In this document: in pieces, positions 1-8,470 of the stretch
Position numbering within the stretch: position 1 is the stretch's first letter
How the letters are laid out: every line of letters starts with the position of its first letter
The notes under the pieces: model-generated
The model's input: only the letters and a program-made list of their open reading frames with translations
What the model was told of the DNA's origin: nothing
The model's database searches: none
Program-made: the position numbers and the translations under genes
DNA from: an uncultured Lachnospiraceae bacterium
GTDB lineage: Bacteria > Bacillota > Clostridia > Lachnospirales > Lachnospiraceae
Length of the DNA: 56,497 nucleotides
NCBI GenBank assembly: GCA_910588845.1
Contig: CAJURU010000020.1
Coordinates: 1 to 56,497 of the forward strand
Direction: 5' to 3'

Positions 1-2
1 AG

Positions 3-323
3 GTGAAGCCGTTGGCAACATTCAAACATATCAGCTCTAAAAATGCCGACTATGGGGCGGCTGAACAGTACCTAACCTTTGAGCATGACGAGTTTACCAT
101 GAAGCCCACACTGGACGGAAACGGGCGGCTTGTTCTCCGTGACGATTACCGCATTTCCTCTCTGAATTGCGGTGAGGAAGATTTTGCAATCGCCTGTATG
201 CGTTCCAATCTCAAATACGGCAAGAACCAGAATCCATGGTATAGAAGAAAAAAATACCACGCTCATTCAGGGAATCAGGAGCTTGGCTTAAGATGTTGTG
301 TATGCTTGTCCTTTGATTCTTAG
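3..323 (+). pseudogene. Truncated relaxase (mobilization nuclease) of a conjugative element
   Basis: About 78 residues match, from memory, the N-terminus of relaxases of Firmicute integrative and conjugative elements (motifs TFKHISSKNADYGAAEQYLT and RISSLNCGEEDFAIACMRSN). In intact relatives these lead to the HUH-type nuclease domain of a protein of several hundred residues. Here the match stops near KYGKNQN (about position 233), a short unrelated tail follows, and a stop comes at 321-323, so the histidine cluster and the rest of the nuclease are missing. The reading frame begins with GTG at position 3, but the true start may lie outside the window. It is a broken remnant without function and marks the edge of a former mobile element next to spo0A. 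I am fairly sure of the family and sure that it is truncated. Confidence 0.7.
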
Positions 324-387
324 ATTGTAGCAGTGTATGATGAGCGTGTGGAAGTGACTTGTTTCTCTCTGTTTATGCGAGGAGAAT

Positions 388-443
388 AATTATGTAACCT
401 TCAAGTACCATCATTTTGTGGCGGTCAAGTCGGTTACATAATT
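388..443. repeat. 12-bp perfect inverted repeat between relaxase remnant and spo0A
   Basis: AATTATGTAACC at 388-399 is repeated in perfect inversion as GGTTACATAATT at 432-443, separated by 32 bases. There is no T-run after it, so it does not look like an intrinsic terminator. It could be an element end, a recombinase-binding site or an mRNA hairpin. It lies in the non-coding stretch 324-688 together with the Spo0A boxes. Confidence 0.5.
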
Positions 444-466
444 TTTTGCACTCCAAACCGACAAGT

Positions 467-473
467 TTCGACA
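467..473 (-). promoter_or_regulatory. Spo0A box (distal)
   Basis: TTCGACA on the plus strand reads TGTCGAA on the minus strand, an exact match to the core Spo0A-binding box, and it is flanked by further T residues (TTTTGTCGAAAC). It lies about 215 bases upstream of the spo0A start codon. Confidence 0.55.
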
Positions 474-571
474 AAATATACAAGAATACAATTATTATAA
501 TGGGTTTAAGCTTAACACGGGTTTTAGAAAGCGACATCATTCGCGTTGAAGAGGAGGCAACGTTTTTGTTT

Positions 572-578
572 TGTCGAA
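572..578 (+). promoter_or_regulatory. Spo0A box (proximal)
   Basis: Exact TGTCGAA core in the context TTTTGTCGAATT, 29 bases upstream of the -35 hexamer of the predicted spo0A promoter. With the inverted box at 467-473 it fits the autoregulation known for spo0A in Bacillus and clostridia. Confidence 0.6.
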
Positions 579-607
579 TTCCCATGAAATCCAGCGAAAT
601 CTTTTCC

Positions 608-635
608 TTGAAGGAAGTTTTGGATATGTTATAAT
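608..635 (+). promoter_or_regulatory. SigA-type promoter of spo0A
   Basis: TTGAAG (608-613), a 16-base spacer and TATAAT (630-635). It predicts a start near 642 and a leader of about 45 bases that contains the AGGAGG ribosome site at 675-680. Confidence 0.55.
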
Positions 636-688
636 TTTTAACGAAGACGTTCTTGAGGGAAAAAGTAAATTATTAGGAGGATATTGTT

Positions 689-1489
689 GTGGAAAAATTA
701 AATGTGGCGATTGCAGATGATAATGAAAGGATGCTGCACGCTTTAGGTGAGATTGTTAGGAGCGATGAAGAACTTGAGGTTGTCGGAACGGCAAAGGATG
801 GGGAAGAGGCGTATGAGCTGATAAGGAGAAAAGAGCCGGATGTTGTTCTTCTGGATATAGTGATGCCGAAATTAGACGGATTGACGGTAATGGATAAGAT
901 TAGAAATGACAAAAATATGAAAAAACATCCGGCATTTATCATGATTTCTGCAATTGGACAGGAGAAAGTTACAGAAGACGCGTTTTCTCTGGGTGCAGAT
1001 TACTATATTATGAAGCCATTTGACAACGAAGTAGTTTTGAATCGAATTAAACATGTGCGGAATATGGAAAGGCGCAGAGTCAGCGAAGTGCGCAAAGTCA
1101 ATGCCTATGAGAGTGACCAGGAATTAGAAGGCAAAAATCTCGAGAGTGATGTGACAAATATTATTCATGAGATTGGGGTGCCGGCGCACATCAAAGGTTA
1201 CCAGTATTTGAGGGAAGCGATTATCATGTCGGTTACTGACATGGAAATGCTCAATTCGATAACGAAAATTCTTTATCCGGGCATAGCAAAAAAATACCAG
1301 ACAACACCCAGCAGGGTAGAACGCGCTATCCGACACGCCATTGAGGTAGCTTGGAGCCGTGGAAAAATGGATACCATAGATGAATTATTTGGTTATACGA
1401 TACATAATGGAAAAGGAAAGCCTACAAATTCTGAATTTATAGCTTTAATTGCGGACAAAATTCGGTTAGAATATAAATTGAGAGAATAA
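689..1489 (+). CDS. spo0A: Sporulation master response regulator Spo0A
   Basis: Phosphorelay response regulator of 266 residues, the usual family length, that commits the cell to sporulation. The N-terminal receiver domain (about 1-120) has the acidic pair D10/D11 and the phosphoacceptor D56 in VVLLDIVMP; the conserved lysine is in YIMKPFD. The C-terminal DNA-binding domain (about 155-266) carries the sequences GVPAHIKGYQYLREAI and TPSRVERAIRHAIEVAW that recognise TGTCGAA boxes. The start is GTG at 689, eight bases after AGGAGG (675-680). Two Spo0A boxes and a SigA promoter lie upstream, so autoregulation is likely. In most clostridia spoIVB and recN precede spo0A; here a relaxase remnant does, which suggests that a mobile element has disturbed the upstream neighbourhood. 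Confidence 0.97.
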   Translation: MEKLNVAIADDNERMLHALGEIVRSDEELEVVGTAKDGEEAYELIRRKEPDVVLLDIVMPKLDGLTVMDKIRNDKNMKKHPAFIMISAIGQEKVTEDAFSLGADYYIMKPFDNEVVLNRIKHVRNMERRRVSEVRKVNAYESDQELEGKNLESDVTNIIHEIGVPAHIKGYQYLREAIIMSVTDMEMLNSITKILYPGIAKKYQTTPSRVERAIRHAIEVAWSRGKMDTIDELFGYTIHNGKGKPTNSEFIALIADKIRLEYKLRE

Positions 1490-1531
1490 AATACCCGCAT
1501 AGAATGCGGGGAAAAGTTTGGAGGTTTTCAT

Positions 1532-2965
1532 ATGAAAAAAATTCTCTTTGCAGCGTCCGAGGGAAATCCCTTTATTAAAACGGGAGGGCTTGCAGATGTC
1601 GTGGGAGCTCTGCCCAAGTATTTGGATAAAGGGAAATTCGACGTGAGGGTTATTCTGCCAAAATACTTGTGCATTCCCCAGGAAATCAGGCAGAAGATGT
1701 CGCATGTGACGGAATTTTATGCGGATATGCCGAGAGGGAAAGAGTACATAGGGATCGATAAGGCTAAGGTAGAAGGAATTACTTATTATTTTATCGACAA
1801 TGAGCATTATTTTGCAGGGGACAGCCCTTACCATGAAGTCTTTGAGGATGTAAATAAGTTTGCCTTTTATTCCCGGGCAGTATTGGCAAGCTTATCTAAA
1901 ATCAGGTTTCGGGCGGATATTATTCACTGCCATGACTGGCAGGCAGCGTTAATTCCAGTATTTTTGAAAGAATTTTATGGACAGGACCCATATTTTCAGA
2001 AGACAAAGACAATCCTGACGATTCACAACCAGAAATTTCAGGGAAGGTGGAAGATAGACGATATTGAAAACTGCCGCGATTTGCCGCCAGACTGCCGCTA
2101 TCGGGCGATGGAGGCTTACCATGAGACGAACTTTCTCAAGGCAGGGATTCTTTATGCAGACCGCGTAACAACTGTCAGCGCGACTTATGCACAAGAAATT
2201 CAGTCTCAGGCAGGCGGCGAAGGATTGGACGGTGTGATGCGCAAAGTAGCTGATAAGCTGTCGGGAATTGTCAACGGGATTGACAATGAAGAGTATAATC
2301 CTATGACAGACCCGATGCTTCCAGCTTCTTTTGGCGGCAAACGCATTTCCGGCAAAAAGAAAGATAAAAAAGAACTGCAACGCGAGCTGGGACTGAGAGA
2401 AGATAATTCCGCCATGCTGATTGGCATTGTCTCCCGGTTGACGGAACAGAAAGGTTTTGACCTTGTAAACCAAATTATGGAAGAAATGTTAAACACTATG
2501 AATGTGCAGGTTGCTATATTAGGTACAGGGGAAGAGCGTTACCAGGAATCATTCCGTTATTTTGGGCAGAAATATGCAGACAGAGTATCGGCGACAATCG
2601 GCTACAGCGAGGAATGCGCGCACAAGATTTACGGGGGTGCGGACGCATTCTTAATGCCTTCTCAATTTGAGCCTTGCGGCCTGAGCCAGTTAATCAGCAT
2701 GCGTTACGGGACAGTTCCCATTGTTCGGGAGACTGGAGGTTTGAAAGACACGGTGGAGGCATATAATGAGATTTGGCAGACTGGAACGGGATTTAGTTTT
2801 GCCAACTATGATGCTGGAGAAATGTTGATGATTATTCGCTATGCATATGACGTATTCCAAAATCATCCCAAAGAATGGCGGATGATGATGAAACGCTGTA
2901 TGAAAGCGGATCATTCCTGGCAAAGCTCTGCTGGAAATTATGAGAAACTGTACCAGGAGTTATAA
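1532..2965 (+). CDS. glgA: Glycogen synthase (ADP-glucose-dependent), GT5
   Basis: Transfers glucose from ADP-glucose to the non-reducing end of an alpha-1,4-glucan. The 477 residues match the family length. The N-terminal GT5 domain has the ADP-glucose-binding KTGGLADV motif (K16) and the HCHDWQAALIP segment; the C-terminal Rossmann domain has VSRLTEQKGFDL and the FEPCGLSQL catalytic loop. ATG at 1532 follows GGAGG at 1520-1524. It lies 42 bases after spo0A on the same strand with no terminator, so some read-through from spo0A is possible. No glgB, glgC, glgD or glgP is nearby. Its last 6 bases overlap the 3' end of the opposing DUF5688 gene. Confidence 0.95.
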   Translation: MKKILFAASEGNPFIKTGGLADVVGALPKYLDKGKFDVRVILPKYLCIPQEIRQKMSHVTEFYADMPRGKEYIGIDKAKVEGITYYFIDNEHYFAGDSPYHEVFEDVNKFAFYSRAVLASLSKIRFRADIIHCHDWQAALIPVFLKEFYGQDPYFQKTKTILTIHNQKFQGRWKIDDIENCRDLPPDCRYRAMEAYHETNFLKAGILYADRVTTVSATYAQEIQSQAGGEGLDGVMRKVADKLSGIVNGIDNEEYNPMTDPMLPASFGGKRISGKKKDKKELQRELGLREDNSAMLIGIVSRLTEQKGFDLVNQIMEEMLNTMNVQVAILGTGEERYQESFRYFGQKYADRVSATIGYSEECAHKIYGGADAFLMPSQFEPCGLSQLISMRYGTVPIVRETGGLKDTVEAYNEIWQTGTGFSFANYDAGEMLMIIRYAYDVFQNHPKEWRMMMKRCMKADHSWQSSAGNYEKLYQEL

Positions 2966-3931
2966 GAGAGAGACCCGATTCGTCCTCCTCTCATAGTAAT
3001 AGATAGAATCGGAAAGGACTTCATCTTGTGCTACCTCCGTGAGATTTACCTCGCGGACAGTTTCACGGAGCGTAGACGGCTCTCTGGCAGAAGAGGCGGG
3101 GACAAGGATGACTTCGTGTATGCTGCTGGGCAGAAGGAAGAGATCGTCTTCCAGGTTGTCGGAAATTTCTTTGAGTACGTCGGGATAGAGAATGCAGCAG
3201 GCGCCAAAATAGCATCTGTCATTCGTGAGCACATGCATGGGGACAGATTCACGCTGCATTGCCTCCAAAGTCTGTTCCTGCGTTTCCTTTGGCAGCGAGT
3301 CGAGCATTGGAAGCAGGAGCTCTGTCAGGGAATCGCAATGCCAGGGAAGAAGCTGCGGCGTATTCTGTTGTGCGAAAAGCAGAAGTGTATCTTTCGATAT
3401 ATCCCAATAGTCAAGATGGCTGTTATGTATGAGGATGGAGGCATTTTCGTGGGCGTCGCTGGGAACCAGACAATAAAATACGATGGCGAGGTCCAGGTAA
3501 GTGAAATGCGGAATTTCCTCAAGCAGTTCGCGGTTTTTGTCATAGTGAATTAGTTTGTATACTATGCGCGGGCGCACCTTTTCCAGACAAGTAAAAAAGG
3601 AAATGTCGATATTCTGTGTGAAACGATGATCGTGATAAAATTCTGCAATCTGCCGGCAGATTGGCAAAAGAGGCATGCCTTTTTCATACTGCTCAAAATA
3701 AGGTTTCAGATAAATGGTAGGAGAGATGTTGCTGCCGGGTTCTAAGATTGTCAGTCCATCGAGGGAAAGCTGATTGTTGTGGGAAAAAGAGTCGATAGAA
3801 ATATGGGTGTCAGCCGAAAAGAGAGTTCCGACATTGGTGAGTAAAGCCTGCTTAAATGATTCGTATGATGAAACGGCAGAGCTTTGCGTCGCATCATCGC
3901 CTATATAGTGTTTTGTTGATTTATAATTCAT
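2960..3931 (-). CDS. DUF5688 family protein
   Basis: A protein of 323 residues that resembles the DUF5688 family common in Lachnospiraceae, recognised by segments such as LDGLTILEPGSNISPTIYLK and the nearby YEQYEKGMPL. Function is unknown. There is no signal peptide or clear membrane helix, so it is probably cytoplasmic. The frame is open to 3976, but the ATG at 3929-3931 has a perfect AGGAGG (3937-3942, minus strand) five bases upstream, so I chose it. The gene converges on glgA and the two overlap by 6 bases (2960-2965), leaving no room for a terminator between them. It lies 180 bases downstream of potD, behind a weak hairpin. Confidence 0.75.
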   Translation of the reverse strand: MNYKSTKHYIGDDATQSSAVSSYESFKQALLTNVGTLFSADTHISIDSFSHNNQLSLDGLTILEPGSNISPTIYLKPYFEQYEKGMPLLPICRQIAEFYHDHRFTQNIDISFFTCLEKVRPRIVYKLIHYDKNRELLEEIPHFTYLDLAIVFYCLVPSDAHENASILIHNSHLDYWDISKDTLLLFAQQNTPQLLPWHCDSLTELLLPMLDSLPKETQEQTLEAMQRESVPMHVLTNDRCYFGACCILYPDVLKEISDNLEDDLFLLPSSIHEVILVPASSAREPSTLRETVREVNLTEVAQDEVLSDSIYYYERRTNRVSLL

Positions 3932-3963
3932 ATATACCTCCTGCGCTGTGCTGGCAGTAGCAG

Positions 3964-3989
3964 GAAAAGCCCACACAAGAAATGTGTGG
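3964..3989 (-). terminator. Possible terminator of the polyamine operon
   Basis: On the minus strand CCACACA (3989-3983), a five-base loop and TGTGTGG (3977-3971) form a 7-bp stem followed by GCTTTTCC. The T-run is short, so this is weak. It lies 120 bases beyond the potD stop and ahead of the DUF5688 start. No other signal was seen between 3990 and 4110. Confidence 0.35.
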
Positions 3990-4110
3990 ACTTTAGTTTA
4001 GCATGTTTGAATGGGAAATGCAATGGCTGTCAAATAATTTTATAGTTATTTTACGCATGAGGCGACCGTTTGCCGGGAACTGAGACTGTATGCATAAAGG
4101 ACTATTTAAT

Positions 4111-5163
4111 TTAATCCGCAGATTTTATTTCCTTCCAGTACAGGTTATAGCGCATAGTAGCCTCATCGTCCAAAGATTTAAAAACTTCGCAGTTGTCGAG
4201 GACTTCCGTGGGGGGGAAGATGGTAGTATTCTCCTGAAGTTCTGTTTCTAAGGAATTTTTTACCTTGGTGTTGGGCGTGGCATAATATACATAATCGAAA
4301 TTCAGGAGGGCAATATCTTCCCGGCAGAGGAAATTGAGGAACATTTGTGCATTTTCGATATGTTTTGCACTTTTTGGCATGAACCAGGAGTCAATCCACA
4401 TATTAGAACCCTCTTTCGGTACAGAGAATGCCAGTTTATCGTTGTATTCAAGCGCTAACCCAGCCTCGCCGGAGTAGACGACAGCCATTGCGGCGTTCTC
4501 TGCGATCATTTCATCCTGGGCCTCGTCTACCAGATAGGAATAGACCAGGGGCTTCTGTTCAATGAGCAGGCTCTGCGCCTCGCGCAGCTTTTCATCATCC
4601 GTGATATTCAAAGAGTAACCCAAACGTTTCTCGGCCACCATAAAAGAGTCGCGCACAGAATCCGCCATAATGATTTTACCAGCATATTCCTTGTCCCACA
4701 GGATATCCCAGGAATCCACCTTCGATTCATCCACCATTTCCTTATTATAGAGGATGCCCACCGTTCCGAAAAAGTAAGGGAGCGTATACTTATTTTGTGG
4801 ATCAAAGGACCTGGAAAAGTCAAAATAGGAGCTGTCCAGATTTTCAATAAGCGGAATATTGCGGTAATCCATTTCCAGGACTTCACCCTCGTTTATCAGT
4901 TTTTCAATCATGTAGTCGGAGGTGCAGATTAAATCATAATCAATGGCGCCTGCCTTGTATTTTGTGTACATGTTTTCCGGGGTGATGTATTCCTCATATT
5001 CCACCTTAATTCCGGTCTCCTCCTCGAACATGTCTATTACTTCCGGTTCGATATATTTTCCATAATTTAAGACAGTCAGGGTGTTGGGCGAATCTTTGGC
5101 ACAGCCGGCAAAAAGACCGGAAACAGCTAGGATTCCCAGGAGAAGCAGTAATGTTTTTTTCAT
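4111..5163 (-). CDS. potD: Spermidine/putrescine ABC transporter, substrate-binding lipoprotein
   Basis: Extracellular polyamine-binding component of the PotABCD importer, 350 residues. A lipoprotein signal ends in LFAGC (C21), so it is lipid-anchored to the membrane. The mature protein has typical PotD segments: LTVLNYGKYIEPEVIDMFEE near the N-terminus, YDLICTSDYMIEKLI and TLPYFFGTVGILYNK. Its ATG overlaps the potC stop by four bases (ATGA), with AGGAGG just upstream, which shows translational coupling. It is the last gene of the operon. Confidence 0.94.
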   Translation of the reverse strand: MKKTLLLLLGILAVSGLFAGCAKDSPNTLTVLNYGKYIEPEVIDMFEEETGIKVEYEEYITPENMYTKYKAGAIDYDLICTSDYMIEKLINEGEVLEMDYRNIPLIENLDSSYFDFSRSFDPQNKYTLPYFFGTVGILYNKEMVDESKVDSWDILWDKEYAGKIIMADSVRDSFMVAEKRLGYSLNITDDEKLREAQSLLIEQKPLVYSYLVDEAQDEMIAENAAMAVVYSGEAGLALEYNDKLAFSVPKEGSNMWIDSWFMPKSAKHIENAQMFLNFLCREDIALLNFDYVYYATPNTKVKNSLETELQENTTIFPPTEVLDNCEVFKSLDDEATMRYNLYWKEIKSAD

Positions 5164-5963
5164 GAGAACCTCCTGTCCTTTTGTAGTTTAGATATTTCTT
5201 TGCGCGCCGCGGGCCGGAAATTCATGAAGAGCAGCAGTACCAGGGCAATCAGAAATAAGATTGTGGACAGCGCGTACATTTCCGGGCGGATGCCTTTACG
5301 CATTTCCGTATAAATCATCGTAGACAGTGTATTGATGCCCGCGCCTTTGGTGAAATAAGTAACCGAAAAATCGTCCAGCGACATTGTCATTGCCATCAGG
5401 AAGCCGGAGAGCACGCCGGGCAGGATTTGCGGCCAGGTGATCTTATAAAATGCATATAAGGGCGTTGCGCCTAAATCCAGCGCCGCTTCATAGGTGGTAC
5501 GGCTTCCCTGTTTCAGTTTGGGCAGAACATTTAGAATCACATATGGTATGTTGAATGTAATATGCGCAATCAACACGGTGCCAAAACCCAGGCGGGTAAA
5601 GCGCACAAACAAAAGCATCATGGATATTCCAGTAACAATGTCTGCGTTGAGCAGCGGAATATTTGTGGCGCCCAGCATGATAGCTTTGCCGCGTTTTCGC
5701 ATGGCGTCAATACCGAGAGCGGCCAGCGTTCCCAAAATGGTGGCAAGTACTGCGGAGGCCAGGGAGATAAAAATTGTGGTATAAAAAGCTTCCATGATCG
5801 CGCTGTTTGAAAACAGTTCCCGGTACCAGCGCAAAGTAAATCCGCCCCACACGACCTTGGCTTTGGAGTCGTTAAAGGACAGTACAATCAGCACCATAAT
5901 CGGCAGATACAAAAATAAGAAAATCACAAAAAGATAAATGCGTTCCGCAGATTTTTTCATCAT
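5160..5963 (-). CDS. potC: Spermidine/putrescine ABC transporter permease
   Basis: Inner-membrane permease of 267 residues with six predicted helices, starting with IYLFVIFLFLYLPIMVLIVL. The EAA loop that docks with the ATPase is ALDLGATPLYAFYKITWPQI. It matches PotC rather than PotB by its length and by the N-terminal LYLPIMVLIVLSFNDSK segment. Start and stop are each coupled to neighbours by ATGA overlaps, and GGAGGT precedes the start. Confidence 0.93.
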   Translation of the reverse strand: MMKKSAERIYLFVIFLFLYLPIMVLIVLSFNDSKAKVVWGGFTLRWYRELFSNSAIMEAFYTTIFISLASAVLATILGTLAALGIDAMRKRGKAIMLGATNIPLLNADIVTGISMMLLFVRFTRLGFGTVLIAHITFNIPYVILNVLPKLKQGSRTTYEAALDLGATPLYAFYKITWPQILPGVLSGFLMAMTMSLDDFSVTYFTKGAGINTLSTMIYTEMRKGIRPEMYALSTILFLIALVLLLFMNFRPAARKEISKLQKDRRFS

Positions 5964-6781
5964 GTGAAAGTACCTCCTCCCTCGTCTCCGTGCGCGTTCA
6001 TCAGCGCCATGCTGGCAATCACAAACACCATCAGCACGACGGAAAGGCCGGAGCCTAGATTCCAGTTATATTCCTGCATAAAGGCCTGCTCAATGACGTT
6101 TCCAATCAGGAGCACTTTGCCGCCGCCCAAAAGGTCTGAGATGGCAAAAGAGGTCAGCGCAGGCACAAAAACCATAATAATGCCGCTGATGACGCCGGAC
6201 ATCGTTAAAGGGACGATGATTTTAAAGAAAATTGTAATGTTTCCCGCGCCTAAATCCTTAGCGGCTTCTATGATATCCCCCTGGATGCGCGCCATCGCGT
6301 TATATATGGGCAGAATCATAAAGGGCAGAAAATCATACACCATACAAAAAACGACGGCTTTGGGTGTGTTAAGGATGTCAAGGCCTGGCAGCCCAATCAT
6401 ATCGAGCAATGAGTTTATAACGCCGTTATTAGACAAAAGCAATCGCCAGGCGAGAATACGCAGCATGAAATTCATCCACATTGGCAGGATAAATATGAAA
6501 ACGATAAGTCCCTGGCTTTTCGATTTCATCTTATTTAAAATCATGGCGAGCGGGTAGGACAGCGCCAGGCAGATAAGCGTGCATGCCAGGGCAAGCTTCA
6601 ATGACAGAATCAGCGCTTTGAGGTGCACAGAAAAAGTGATGGAACTTATATTTAATAGGGAAAAATTCCCGCTGGTAGTAGTAAATGCATAGTAAAGTAT
6701 CATCAGGGTGGGCAGCAGGATAAAACCTGCCATCCATAGAATGTAAGGGCCCGCCAGCAATTGGCGCTTCAAATTACGCAT
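5960..6781 (-). CDS. potB: Spermidine/putrescine ABC transporter permease
   Basis: First permease of the polyamine importer. Helices start with GPYILWMAGFILLPTLMILY, and the EAA loop is AAKDLGAGNITIFFKIIVPL. Starting at 6781 it has 273 residues. That ATG lies in GATGCGTAA, so it overlaps the potA stop by 8 bases and has GGCGGTGG upstream. An earlier in-frame ATG at 6805 (281 residues, overlap of 32 bases with potA) is possible but has a poorer ribosome site. It lies between potA and potC in the usual order. Confidence 0.92.
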   Translation of the reverse strand: MRNLKRQLLAGPYILWMAGFILLPTLMILYYAFTTTSGNFSLLNISSITFSVHLKALILSLKLALACTLICLALSYPLAMILNKMKSKSQGLIVFIFILPMWMNFMLRILAWRLLLSNNGVINSLLDMIGLPGLDILNTPKAVVFCMVYDFLPFMILPIYNAMARIQGDIIEAAKDLGAGNITIFFKIIVPLTMSGVISGIIMVFVPALTSFAISDLLGGGKVLLIGNVIEQAFMQEYNWNLGSGLSVVLMVFVIASMALMNAHGDEGGGTFT

Positions 6782-7847
6782 CTGATTCCACCGCCTTTTC
6801 ATCATTGGATTCCGGTTTGTTCATAATCTGGATATTGAAAGGGTCCACGCAGATTCCCACATGAGAACCCAAAGGCTGCATCTGCGTGGCGTGTACCAGC
6901 CATTCATAGCCGTTTGCCAGCACTTCCATTTCCCAGTGTACGCCCTTGAAAATCAAGGAGGTCACCTCGCCTTGCAGCATACCTTTCTCGGGAGTAACCA
7001 ATTCCACGTCCTCCGGGCGGATGACCACGTCCACCGGGGTATGATTGCCGAATCCTTCGTCCACACAGGGGAAATCAACGTTCAGTATTCGCACCAGGCG
7101 GTCGTGGAGCATGGTGCCGCCTATGATGTTGCTCTCGCCGATGAAATCGGCCACGAAAGCGTTGGTAGGCTCATTGTAGATGTCCTCCGGCGTGCCTATC
7201 TGCTGGATATAACCCTGATTCATAACCACAATCGTGTCGGACATTGTAAGCGCCTCTTCCTGGTCGTGGGTTACATAGATAAAGGTAATACCGAGCTCAT
7301 TTTTCAGGCGAATTAATTCATATTGCATATCCTGACGAAGTTTCAGATCAAGCGCGCCTAGAGGCTCGTCTAAAAGCAGTACTTTTGGCTCATTGACGAT
7401 GGCGCGCGCAATAGCAATCCGCTGCTGCTGGCCGCCGCTCAAAGAGTCGACGGTGCGCTTTTCAAAGCCGTCCAGATTTACAAGTTTGAGTGCGTAACGA
7501 ATTTTGTCATCAATATAAGCTTTGCTTTTTTTGCGGATTTTTAAACCGAAGGCGATATTTTCCGCGATGGACATATGGGGAAATAAAGCGTACTTCTGAA
7601 ATACCGTGTTTAATTGCCGCTCGTTGGGGGCAAGATTGGTGATGTCCTTGCCGTCAAAGATGACGTTTCCCGCATCAGGCGTCTCAAAACCGCCAATAAT
7701 CCGCAGTGTGGTAGTTTTCCCACAGCCTGATGGGCCGAGCAGTGTCAGAAATTCATTCTCCCTTATATATAAATTCAAATCGTCCAGCACCATCTGTCCG
7801 TCATAGGATTTGCTGATGTGCTGCAAGTCAATCAGTCGTTTGCTCAT
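6774..7847 (-). CDS. potA: Spermidine/putrescine ABC transporter ATP-binding protein
   Basis: ATPase of 357 residues that powers polyamine import on the cytoplasmic side. It has Walker A GPSGCGKT (38-45), the ABC signature LSGGQQQR, Walker B VLLLDEPLGALD and the switch histidine in YVTHDQEEALTMSD. The last 100 or so residues form the TOBE domain (VDVVIRPEDVELV) usual for PotA. It starts 12 bases after the XRE-cupin regulator gene and is the second gene of the operon. Confidence 0.95.
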   Translation of the reverse strand: MSKRLIDLQHISKSYDGQMVLDDLNLYIRENEFLTLLGPSGCGKTTTLRIIGGFETPDAGNVIFDGKDITNLAPNERQLNTVFQKYALFPHMSIAENIAFGLKIRKKSKAYIDDKIRYALKLVNLDGFEKRTVDSLSGGQQQRIAIARAIVNEPKVLLLDEPLGALDLKLRQDMQYELIRLKNELGITFIYVTHDQEEALTMSDTIVVMNQGYIQQIGTPEDIYNEPTNAFVADFIGESNIIGGTMLHDRLVRILNVDFPCVDEGFGNHTPVDVVIRPEDVELVTPEKGMLQGEVTSLIFKGVHWEMEVLANGYEWLVHATQMQPLGSHVGICVDPFNIQIMNKPESNDEKAVESDA

Positions 7848-7859
7848 GGCAGTGTCCTC

Positions 7860-8399
7860 CTAAAAAATGGGGGGAGTGGAAACCCAGAGTATGGATGCCT
7901 CCCTTTCGCTGCAATTCTCGATGTAGTGTTTTTTGCCGGCAATGAAATAAAAGGACTCTCCTTGCCTGACTGTGAAGGAGCGCGAGCCGTAGACTAATTT
8001 CACGCTGCCTTTTAAGACATAGCCGAATTCTTCCGCTTCATGGGGAAGCTGTGTCTTAGAGATGCCGTGGGGCGCCAAAGTCATCAATACTGGCTCCATG
8101 GCGTTTTTCTGCGCGTTGGGAATCAGCCATTTGATTTGATGGTGAAGCTCCTCCATATCTTTCGTGAAATAGTCTTCCTGACGGAATACGATTTGTTCCG
8201 GTTCCTGGTCGGTAAAAAATTCCGCCGGGGTTGTGCCCAGACATTGGATGATGTCTAACAACGTGCCCACCGAGGGGGAAGTGAGGTTACGTTCCAATTG
8301 GGAAATAAAGCCCTTGGAAAGTTCGCTGCGGTCGGCAAGTTCCTGCTGCGTCAGGCCATACTGAATGCGCAGTTCTTTCATGCGTTTGCCAATGTCCAT
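7860..8399 (-). CDS. XRE-cupin transcriptional regulator of the polyamine operon
   Basis: A 179-residue regulator with an N-terminal HTH_3 domain (about 1-60; YGLTQQELADRSELSKGFIS is the helix-turn-helix) and a C-terminal cupin (about 105-175; HEAEEFGYVLKGSVKLVYG and GESFYFIAGKKHYIEN). This architecture is that of PuuR-like regulators, which often precede potABCD in Firmicutes and sense polyamines or related amines. It is the promoter-proximal gene of the operon, so it probably represses itself and the transporter. A 10-bp direct repeat and an inverted repeat in the leader (8431-8463) are candidate operators. Confidence 0.88.
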   Translation of the reverse strand: MDIGKRMKELRIQYGLTQQELADRSELSKGFISQLERNLTSPSVGTLLDIIQCLGTTPAEFFTDQEPEQIVFRQEDYFTKDMEELHHQIKWLIPNAQKNAMEPVLMTLAPHGISKTQLPHEAEEFGYVLKGSVKLVYGSRSFTVRQGESFYFIAGKKHYIENCSEREASILWVSTPPIF

Positions 8400-8430
8400 A
8401 GGAATCCTCCTTCACTGTATGAGATAAAAG

Positions 8431-8463
8431 TAATAATGATTTTTTTGTTTAATAATGATAAAC
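8431..8463. promoter_or_regulatory. Candidate operator of the XRE-cupin regulator
   Basis: TAATAATGAT occurs at 8431-8440 and again at 8450-8459, a 19-base period. The second copy is embedded in an inverted repeat GTTTA-N7-TAAAC (8447-8463). The site covers the predicted transcription start of the operon, which fits repression. The link to this regulator is inferred from position only. Confidence 0.45.
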
Positions 8464-8470
8464 AAGATAT

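Noticed and set aside
9..323. Intact mobilization gene
   Set aside because: Only the N-terminal 78 or so residues match; the nuclease domain is missing.
416..634. 72-codon open frame upstream of spo0A
   Set aside because: No ribosome site, and it covers the Spo0A boxes and promoter; regulatory DNA explains the region better.
1494..1510. CCCGCAT-AGA-ATGCGGG hairpin between spo0A and glgA as a terminator
   Set aside because: A perfect 7-bp stem, but no T-run follows on the plus strand (GAAAAG), so I did not call it a terminator.
5964..6557. Open frame of 197 codons opposite potB
   Set aside because: Shadow of a well-supported permease gene with coupled start and stop.
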